From positions 1 to 5,404 of the forward strand of contig VAXX01000304.1 in assembly GCA_005885115.1 (NCBI GenBank): a stretch of DNA of 5,404 nucleotides, given 5' to 3'. The notes under the pieces were generated by a model that did no database searches, was not told where the DNA came from, and was given only the letters and a program-made list of their open reading frames with translations. Below, piece after piece: positions 1-4,191 of this stretch. Position 1 is the first letter of the stretch. Each line of letters opens with the position of its first letter. The stretch comes from Actinomycetota bacterium. Lineage in GTDB: Bacteria; Actinomycetota; Actinomycetes; Mycobacteriales; Micromonosporaceae. Both the position numbers and the translations under genes were made by a program.

Positions 1-88
1 CTACCTATCGGCCGCACGCCTGGCGCGTGATCTCCCCTCCGGCCGGGCGCGTCGGCGGGGCCGACCGGGTGGCCGCAGGTCGTCGCAG

Positions 89-117
89 GTGAACGCGTAC
101 GCTGTCGGCGGTATAGC
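89..117 (+). promoter_or_regulatory. Weak candidate promoter for ctaB
   Basis: TATAGC (112-117) resembles a -10 box. GTGAAC (89-94) lies 17 nt upstream but matches the -35 consensus poorly. A start site about seven bases downstream would put transcription at the left edge of the 18-bp palindrome, giving a leader of about 50 nt. This is a pattern match only. Confidence 0.3.
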
Positions 118-121
118 CGAC
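104..121. repeat. Hairpin upstream of ctaB (6-bp arms, 6-nt loop)
   Basis: GTCGGC (104-109) and GCCGAC (116-121) are perfect inverted arms around the loop GGTATA. The loop contains the TATAGC that is the best -10 candidate for ctaB, so the arms flank a possible promoter element. TGTCGG (103-108) can pair instead with CCGACA (142-147), which would enclose the neighbouring palindrome. Whether this acts as an operator in DNA or a structure in RNA cannot be decided from sequence. Confidence 0.5.
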
Positions 122-138
122 CCGTACCCGGGTACGGG
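121..138. repeat. Perfect 18-bp palindrome upstream of ctaB
   Basis: CCCGTACCCGGGTACGGG equals its own reverse complement over all 18 bases. It ends 37 nt before the ctaB start codon, just downstream of the -10 candidate. A spacer-free palindrome here fits a dimeric repressor operator. It could also fold as a leader hairpin, although with no loop bases the innermost pairs would have to open. Confidence 0.6.
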
Positions 139-162
139 CCCCCGACACCGCCGGACACGACA

Positions 163-168
163 GAGGTG
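163..168 (+). promoter_or_regulatory. Ribosome binding site of ctaB
   Basis: GAGGTG sits 7 nt before ATG 176, a good Shine-Dalgarno match at the usual distance. It decides the start: an in-frame ATG at 89 would add 29 residues that look like translated non-coding sequence, covering the hairpins. Confidence 0.75.
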
Positions 169-175
169 TAGACGT

Positions 176-1138
176 ATGACTCCCGGCCCGGCCGCCGACG
201 TCATTGTTCCGACACTGACGGCGCAGCCGATCCCGGTCGCCGTCCTCACCGCGTCCCGCCGGACCAGTCCGGTCGGCGTCCTGCGCGCGTACGTGGCGCT
301 GACCAAGCCGAGGATCGTCGAGCTGCTGCTGGTGACCACGGTACCGGCGATGTTCCTGGCCCGGACCCGGCTCTCGCCGCTCGGGCTGACCCTGGTCGTC
401 CTGGTCGGTGGCGCCCTCGCGGCGGGCGCGGCGAACGCGCTGAACTGCTACATCGACCGGGACATCGACCAGGTGATGCGGCGTACCGCCGGCCGGCCGC
501 TGCCCGCGCACACCGTGTCGCCCCGCTCCGCCCTGGTCTTCGGGCTGGTCCTGGCGGCCACCTCGCTGACCCTCATGGCCACCTTCACCAACCTGCTCGC
601 CACCGGCCTCACCGCCGCCGCGATCGCCTACTACGACCTCGTATACACCATGTGGCTCAAGCGCACCACGTCACAGAACACGGTATGGGGCGGGATCTGC
701 GGCGCGCTGCCGGTGCTGATCGGCTGGGCGGCGGTGACCGGGTCGCTGAGCCTGCGCGCGTACCTGCTGTTCGCGGTGGTGTTCCTCTGGCAGCCGCCGC
801 ACTTCTACGCCCTGGCCATCAAGTTCAAGGACGACTACCGGCGGGCCGGCATCCCGATGCTGCCGGTGGTCGCCTCGCTCACCCGGGTCGGCGTCGAAAC
901 GGTCGGGTACTCCTGGCTGACCGTGCTCGCCTCGCTCGCGCTGTGGCCGCTGGGGATGACCCCGGTGTACGGGCTGACCGCGCTGGTCCTGGGCGCGCTG
1001 CTGCTGCGCGAGGCGCACGGGTTGGCCGGCCGGGCCCGGCGCGGGGAGCCGGTACGCCCGATGCGCCTGTTCCACTGGTCGACCACGTACCTGACGTTGC
1101 TCTTCGTAGCCGTCGCGGTCGACGCCCTGCTCCAGTAG
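176..1138 (+). CDS. ctaB: Protoheme IX farnesyltransferase (heme O synthase)
   Basis: This membrane prenyltransferase transfers a farnesyl group from farnesyl diphosphate to a vinyl side chain of protoheme IX, making heme O, the precursor that CtaA converts to heme A. The 320-residue protein belongs to the UbiA superfamily. The first Asp-rich motif is NCYIDRDID (residues 90-98, with N90, D94 and D98), which binds Mg-diphosphate. The second is in the loop around [11 protein letters not shown] (218-228). Typical family landmarks include [11 protein letters not shown] (42-52) and [15 protein letters not shown] (203-217). About nine hydrophobic helices can be picked out. Residues 1-35 are a variable cytoplasmic leader. 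ATG 176 was chosen for its ribosome binding site. In Streptomyces, as I recall, ctaB is transcribed away from the transketolase gene, so that gene may lie just left of the window. Confidence 0.96.
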   Translation: MTPGPAADVIVPTLTAQPIPVAVLTASRRTSPVGVLRAYVALTKPRIVELLLVTTVPAMFLARTRLSPLGLTLVVLVGGALAAGAANALNCYIDRDIDQVMRRTAGRPLPAHTVSPRSALVFGLVLAATSLTLMATFTNLLATGLTAAAIAYYDLVYTMWLKRTTSQNTVWGGICGALPVLIGWAAVTGSLSLRAYLLFAVVFLWQPPHFYALAIKFKDDYRRAGIPMLPVVASLTRVGVETVGYSWLTVLASLALWPLGMTPVYGLTALVLGALLLREAHGLAGRARRGEPVRPMRLFHWSTTYLTLLFVAVAVDALLQ

Positions 1139-1167
1139 CGGCGGCTTACGCCCGATTGCACCCTGAA

Positions 1168-1187
1168 CCGCCGCGATTTTCCGGCGG
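1168..1187 (+). terminator. Weak hairpin after ctaB, possible terminator
   Basis: CCGCCG (1168-1173) pairs with CGGCGG (1182-1187) across an 8-nt loop, beginning 30 nt after the ctaB stop. The stem is only 6 bp and no T-run follows it. It is the best-placed candidate for the end of the ctaB transcript but is not convincing. Confidence 0.3.
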
Positions 1188-1354
1188 ATCGTTGCCGATT
1201 TGAAAGCACCGATATTTTGCCCCGATTTGTTAGGGCAATTTGCTCCCATAAATCGGATAAGTTGGGTCAGGACATTGACGTCGGACAGCGGGTACGGTGG
1301 TTAGGAGCATCACATTTGGCGGCCGATTCCCCACGGCCCGCGGACGTGTCTGCC

Positions 1355-1360
1355 TACGCT
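1355..1360 (+). promoter_or_regulatory. Candidate -10 box for leaderless transcription of the small gene
   Basis: TACGCT fits the actinobacterial TANNNT -10 pattern and ends 7 nt before ATG 1368, so the predicted first transcribed base would be at or next to the A of the start codon. No Shine-Dalgarno sequence precedes that ATG, and no clear -35 box is present. Confidence 0.4.
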
Positions 1361-1367
1361 GCATCAC

Positions 1368-1691
1368 ATGGCAGATGGTTCCGATACGACGATGACGGCT
1401 GCCCAGGCTCCCTCCGGGAGCGTGGTCTCCGGCATCAAGTCCTTCGCCGCCGGTCACGGCGGTGCCAAGGCGGTCATCGAGTATGTCGGCCGACGTGGCG
1501 CCCGCATCGTCCTCGTGGGGGAGGACGGCACGTGGGAAGACCAGTTCGTGAGCAACACGGACATCGCCCGGCGGGCCTGCGAGAGCGCGGGCGTCGAGGT
1601 ACAGAATGAATGGGAGCGGGAGCTGATCGACCAGATGCGTCCAAGCAACGACCTGTGGCGGTCGATGAGCCGCCGCCAGCTCGCTCGTTGA
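1368..1691 (+). CDS. Conserved-looking small protein of unknown function (107 aa)
   Basis: I do not recognise a named family, though I have an impression of similar short proteins near cta/suf genes in other actinobacteria. The protein is soluble, with no signal peptide or membrane segment. It appears to have a variable leader (1-18), a helix with the motif FAAGHGGAKAVIEYVGRRG (25-43), a strand ARIVLVG followed by a turn with EDGTWEDQF, a helix around IARRACESAGVEV, and a charged C-terminal helix ending LWRSMSRR. One cysteine is present. Codon usage is strongly GC3-biased, which supports real coding. ATG 1368 is the longest start; ATG 1392 (residue 9) is an alternative, and neither has a Shine-Dalgarno sequence. 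The gene ends 2 nt before the likely start of the ATP-grasp gene, so the two may form an operon, although a strong hairpin lies between them. Confidence 0.8.
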   Translation: MADGSDTTMTAAQAPSGSVVSGIKSFAAGHGGAKAVIEYVGRRGARIVLVGEDGTWEDQFVSNTDIARRACESAGVEVQNEWERELIDQMRPSNDLWRSMSRRQLAR

Positions 1692-1693
1692 GC

Positions 1694-2740
1694 GTGTCGT
1701 CCTTGTCCGCAGCGACCCGGGGTGTTCCCCGGGTCGCTCTCGTTACCTGCCAGGAGCTGGGCGGGCCCGACCCGGACGACGCCCTGCTGGTCGAGCCGCT
1801 ACGCGCCCGCGGGATCACCGTGACGACGCCGGCCTGGGACGACGGTACGGTGAACTGGCCCGGGTACGACCTGGTCGTCCTGCGCTCGACGTGGGACTAC
1901 GTGACCCGGCGACCGGAGTTCCTGGCCTGGGCCCGGTCCGTACCGGCGCTGGCCAACCCGGCCGGGACCGTCGAGTGGAACACCGACAAGCGCTACCTCG
2001 CCGAGCTGGCCGCCGCCGGCGTACCCGTCGTGCCGACCCGGTACCTCGACCCGACCGACCCGCCGTGGACCCCGCCCGCCGAGGGCGAGTACGTGATCAA
2101 GCCGGCGATCGGCGCCGGCAGCGTCTCGACCGGGCGGTACGACCTGGCCGACCCCGAGCACCGGGCGAAGGCGTTCCGACACGCGGCCCGGTTCCGGGCC
2201 ACCGGACGGGTGAGCATGGTCCAGCCGTACCTGGCCGCCGTGGACACGTACGGGGAGACCGGGCTGGTGTTCCTGGACGGCCGGTTCAGCCACGCGGTCC
2301 GCAAGGGACCGATGCTGTCCGGGCCGGACGCCGGGGTCACCGGCCTGTACCGGCCGGAGGAGATCAGCGCCCGGCAGCCGGCCGCCGCCGAGCTGGCCGT
2401 GGCGGAGAAGGCGCTGGCCGCGGTACCGGGAGATACTTCCTTGCTTTACGCAAGGGTCGATCTGCTGCCCGGTCCGGACGGGGATCCGATGCTGGTCGAG
2501 CTGGAACTGACCGAGCCCTCGTCACCCGGGCGCCGGCCAGCACCGTCAGGGTGGCGAGCCAGACCGCGCAGGCGCCGGCCATGTGCAGCCCGACGAGCAG
2601 GACGGGCAGCCGGGTCAGGTACTGGACGACCCCGATCAGGCCCTGGGCCAGCTCCACGGCCACGAGTACGCCGGCCGCCCGGCGTAGCGCCGGCGGGGCG
2701 AACAGGAACAGCGCCACGGACAGCCCGACCAGCAGCATGA
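1694..2740 (+). CDS. ATP-grasp ligase-like protein with replaced C-terminus
   Basis: This looks like an ATP-grasp enzyme of the RimK/glutathione-synthetase-like type, similar in style to DcsG-like proteins. Such enzymes join a carboxylate to an amine through an acyl-phosphate; the substrate here is unknown. Visible landmarks, numbered from GTG 1694, are the N-terminal strand RVALVTC (13-19), WNTDKRYL (95-102), the ATP-binding strand and loop VIKPAIGAGS (134-143), QPYL (177-180), SHAVRKGP (199-206), RVDLL (254-258) and VELELTEPS (268-276), which carries the expected metal-binding acids. After S276 (about position 2521) the family-like sequence stops. The remaining 72 residues are an Arg/Pro-rich tail read from the antisense strand of ctaA, so the natural last few dozen residues are missing. 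The start is uncertain: GTG 1694, or TTG 1688 overlapping the previous stop as TTGA; neither has a clear Shine-Dalgarno sequence. The frame stays open back to ATG 1610, but that part shadows the small gene. Confidence 0.8.
   Translation: MSSLSAATRGVPRVALVTCQELGGPDPDDALLVEPLRARGITVTTPAWDDGTVNWPGYDLVVLRSTWDYVTRRPEFLAWARSVPALANPAGTVEWNTDKRYLAELAAAGVPVVPTRYLDPTDPPWTPPAEGEYVIKPAIGAGSVSTGRYDLADPEHRAKAFRHAARFRATGRVSMVQPYLAAVDTYGETGLVFLDGRFSHAVRKGPMLSGPDAGVTGLYRPEEISARQPAAAELAVAEKALAAVPGDTSLLYARVDLLPGPDGDPMLVELELTEPSSPGRRPAPSGWRARPRRRRPCAARRAGRAAGSGTGRPRSGPGPAPRPRVRRPPGVAPAGRTGTAPRTARPAA
1711..1738 (+). terminator. Strong 12-bp stem-loop, terminator or attenuator
   Basis: AGCGACCCGGGG (1711-1722) and CCCCGGGTCGCT (1727-1738) pair perfectly across the tetraloop TGTT. 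This is the strongest inverted repeat I found in the window, and it begins 19 nt after the stop of the small gene, exactly where a terminator for that gene would be expected. Only CTCGTT follows rather than a T-run, as is common for hairpins in high-GC actinobacteria. It lies inside the apparent first 15 codons of the ATP-grasp gene, so it may instead act as an attenuator or affect initiation there. Confidence 0.65.
2364..2740. other. Tail-to-tail antisense overlap of ATP-grasp and ctaA reading frames
   Basis: The ATP-grasp frame stops at 2738-2740 and the ctaA frame, on the other strand, stops at 2364-2366, so they overlap by 377 nt. Recognisable ATP-grasp sequence reaches about 2521, and recognisable ctaA sequence comes in from the right to about the same point. 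Left of the junction the real coding strand is ATP-grasp; right of it, ctaA. There is no spacer or terminator between them. The exact breakpoint can only be placed to within several bases. Confidence 0.75.
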
Positions 2741-3374
2741 CCAGGTCGGCGTGCAGTTGGGCGACGGTGGCCGGGTCCAGGCCGGTACGCCGGGCGTGCG
2801 CGTCGCCCGCGTGCGGTCCACTGCCCGTCACCACCGTGCCCGCCGCCAACACGGCCGCCGCGACGCCGGTGACGAGCCAGCTCAGCGCGCGTACCGGGCG
2901 GGACACCGGGGTCGGCTCACCCGCCTCCCGGGTGGTCCGCCAGAAGTGGTACGCCGCCGCGATCAGGGCCATCGACAGCAGGAAGTGCGCGGCCACGATC
3001 CACGGGTCGAGGGTGCTGTGCACGATCGCGCCGCCGAGTACCGCCTGGCCGGCGATCCCGGCGACCACGAGTCCGGCCCAGGTGAGCTGGTCCCGGCGCC
3101 GGGGCCGGCGCAGGAGCGCCAGCACCACACCCGCCACGGCGAGGCCGCCGACGATGCTGATCAGGGTCCGGTTGCCCGACTCGATCACGCCGTGGATGCC
3201 CAGGCGCGGAGTGGCCACCACCGAGCCGGCGTCGCAGCGGGGCCAGTCCGGGCAGCCCATACCGGAGTCGGTCAGGCGTACCACGCCGCCGGTGAGGACG
3301 ATGCCGACGTTGGCCGCGACCGAGGCCAGCGCGGTCCGCCGGAGCAGGGCGGGGGAGGTGAGCAGGGCGCGCAC
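2364..3374 (-). CDS. ctaA: Heme A synthase (COX15/CtaA family)
   Basis: CtaA is a membrane enzyme that oxidises a methyl group of heme O to a formyl group, giving heme A for cytochrome aa3 oxidase. Eight hydrophobic helices can be read, at about 14-34, 72-88, 99-117, 126-143, 163-183, 207-227, 231-252 and 259-282. The four conserved heme-ligand histidines are all present: H61 (IHGVIESGNR), H130 (AAHFLLS), H208 (QLHADLV) and H264 (GLHMAGA). E65, the conserved acidic residue after the first His, and the cysteine pair C41/C47 (GCPDWPRC) are also there, so the catalytic core is intact. The start is GTG 3374 without a clear Shine-Dalgarno sequence. From about residue 285 the protein is a basic Arg/Pro-rich tail translated from the antisense of the ATP-grasp gene, so the native C-terminus was probably replaced. 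This tail follows the last helix and may be harmless. Confidence 0.94.
   Translation of the reverse strand: MRALLTSPALLRRTALASVAANVGIVLTGGVVRLTDSGMGCPDWPRCDAGSVVATPRLGIHGVIESGNRTLISIVGGLAVAGVVLALLRRPRRRDQLTWAGLVVAGIAGQAVLGGAIVHSTLDPWIVAAHFLLSMALIAAAYHFWRTTREAGEPTPVSRPVRALSWLVTGVAAAVLAAGTVVTGSGPHAGDAHARRTGLDPATVAQLHADLVMLLVGLSVALFLFAPPALRRAAGVLVAVELAQGLIGVVQYLTRLPVLLVGLHMAGACAVWLATLTVLAGARVTRARSVPARPASDPRPDRAADRPLRKARKYLPVPRPAPSPPRPARRRPAAGR
2439..2455. repeat. Small inverted repeat in a low-GC patch of the ATP-grasp gene
   Basis: CCTTGC (2439-2444) and GCAAGG (2450-2455) are perfect arms around TTTAC. The repeat lies in a short run of rare codons (GGA, GAT, ACT, TTG, CTT, GCA, AGG, GAT) in an otherwise GC3-saturated gene. 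Its role is unknown and it may be chance. Confidence 0.35.
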
Positions 3375-3380
3375 GAGGCC

Positions 3381-3386
3381 ATGGTA
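3381..3386 (-). promoter_or_regulatory. Candidate -10 box of ctaA (leaderless)
   Basis: On the minus strand TACCAT fits TANNNT and ends 6 nt before the G of GTG 3374. That spacing predicts a transcript beginning at the start codon, which agrees with the lack of a Shine-Dalgarno sequence. No good -35 match lies at 17-18 nt. Confidence 0.4.
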
Positions 3387-3478
3387 CGGACGGGGCGGAT
3401 CGGACTTTCCGCGGCCTGGTGGTGCGGGTGGGACGGATCACCGGCGGGGCGGTTTGCGGGTGGCTCGGCAAATACGTC

Positions 3479-3493
3479 ACACTGGTGTAGTGA
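3479..3493. promoter_or_regulatory. Candidate SufR operator over the sufR start
   Basis: ACACT-GGTGT-AGTGA contains a perfect inverted repeat CACT-N5-AGTG. From memory, the mycobacterial SufR site is ACACT-N5-TGTGA, which differs here by one base. The right half-site includes the GTG start codon (3490-3492). The left half-site lies in CACACT (3478-3483), which sits where a -10 box for a leaderless transcript would be. Bound repressor would therefore block sufR-sufB transcription directly. Confidence 0.6.
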
Positions 3494-4191
3494 AAAACGC
3501 CACGGTGATCGCCGTGCCCGCTGAGGTGGGCCCGGATCACCGTACCCGGAACCGGGTTTCCCAACTGCTCCTGGAGCGTGGGTCGGCGACGGCGGCCGAG
3601 CTGGGCGTGGCCCTGGGCCTGAGCCCGGCGGCGATCCGCCGGCACCTGGACGCGATGCTCGCCGCCGGTGACGTCACCGCCCGGGAGCAGCGCATCCCCG
3701 GCCACCGTGGGCGCGGCCGCCCAGCGCGGGTCTTCCTGCTGACCGAGCAGGCCCGGGTCCGGCAGGGCCGGCACACCTACGACGACCTGGCCGCCGCCGC
3801 GCTGCGCTGGATCGCCGCGACCGGTGGCGCCGAGGCGGTCAGCGAGTTCGCCGCGCAGCGCGTCGGCGCGCTGGAGGCCCGCTGCCAGGCCGCGATGGCC
3901 GACGCGGGCGAGGACCCGCGGGCCCGGGCCGAGGCACTGGCCGGGGCGCTGACCGCCGAAGGCTACGCTGCCTCGGCGTCCACGATCGCCTCCGGCGGGC
4001 AACTGTGCCAGCACCACTGCCCGGTGGCGCACGTGGCCGCCGAGTTCCCGCAACTGTGCGAGGCCGAGACGAGGGCCATCTCCCACCTCGTGGGTACCCA
4101 CGTCCAGCGGCTCGCGACCATCGCCCACGGGGACGGGGTGTGTACGACCCACATCCCATACCGCACCGACAGCGTGAGGACCACGTCATGA
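3490..4191 (+). CDS. sufR: SufR-type Fe-S cluster-sensing repressor of the suf operon
   Basis: SufR is a transcriptional repressor that holds an Fe-S cluster and adjusts SUF expression to Fe-S demand. The 233-residue protein begins with a winged helix-turn-helix (about 20-90): [34 protein letters not shown] as recognition region, and a wing rich in Gly/Arg ([15 protein letters not shown]). A helical linker follows. The C-terminal cluster motif is C173-x3-C177-x12-C190-x27-C218, the Cys spacing I recall for mycobacterial SufR; C132 is an extra cysteine. GTG 3490 gives a start MKNATV and lies inside the likely operator, with no Shine-Dalgarno sequence. The frame stays open far upstream, but that part is only the antisense of ctaA. 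The stop overlaps the sufB start as ATGA, indicating one operon with translational coupling. ctaA is transcribed divergently from the same 115-nt spacer. Confidence 0.93.
   Translation: MKNATVIAVPAEVGPDHRTRNRVSQLLLERGSATAAELGVALGLSPAAIRRHLDAMLAAGDVTAREQRIPGHRGRGRPARVFLLTEQARVRQGRHTYDDLAAAALRWIAATGGAEAVSEFAAQRVGALEARCQAAMADAGEDPRARAEALAGALTAEGYAASASTIASGGQLCQHHCPVAHVAAEFPQLCEAETRAISHLVGTHVQRLATIAHGDGVCTTHIPYRTDSVRTTS
4176..4180 (+). promoter_or_regulatory. Ribosome binding site of sufB
   Basis: GAGGA ends 7 nt before ATG 4188, inside the last codons of sufR. With the ATGA overlap it fixes the sufB start. Confidence 0.7.

Larger units (their letters stand above)
1139..1367. promoter_or_regulatory. 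AT-rich intergenic region with CCGATT repeats
   Basis: No gene is visible here. The core (1195-1258) is about 44% G+C by hand count, far below the flanking genes. CCGATT occurs at 1152, 1195, 1222 and 1323, with a variant CCGATAT at 1209. The reverse complement AAATCGG lies at 1250-1256, so the copies at 1222-1228 and 1250-1256 form an inverted pair. TTGCCC (1217-1222) and GGGCAA (1233-1238) form another inverted repeat. Possible -35 boxes are TTGTTA (1227-1232) and TTGACG (1275-1280), each with only a poor -10 partner. The region probably holds the control sequence for the small gene at 1368. Confidence 0.5.

Noticed and set aside
1..40. Possible start of a leftward gene: a GGAGGGGAG-like sequence (40-32) and a GTG (17-15) on the minus strand
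   Set aside because: The distance of about 15 nt is too long for a normal ribosome binding site, and only five codons are visible. A divergent transketolase gene is plausible from known actinobacterial order but cannot be shown here.
5..511. 168-codon open frame on the minus strand under the 5' part of ctaB
   Set aside because: It is a shadow of the ctaB coding strand with Arg/Gln-rich composition and no recognisable domain.
1217..1609. 130-codon open frame beginning in the AT-rich island
   Set aside because: It runs out of frame through the small gene and its sequence is Arg/Gly-rich noise. The 1368 frame is much more protein-like.
1891..3489. Long N-terminal extension of the sufR frame
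   Set aside because: The frame is open for 533 codons before sufR, but that part is out of frame with the ATP-grasp gene and antisense to ctaA. The SufR-like protein begins at GTG 3490.
2917..4152. 411-codon open frame on the minus strand
   Set aside because: It is the antisense of sufR, then out of frame through ctaA. Composition is low-complexity and no motif is visible.
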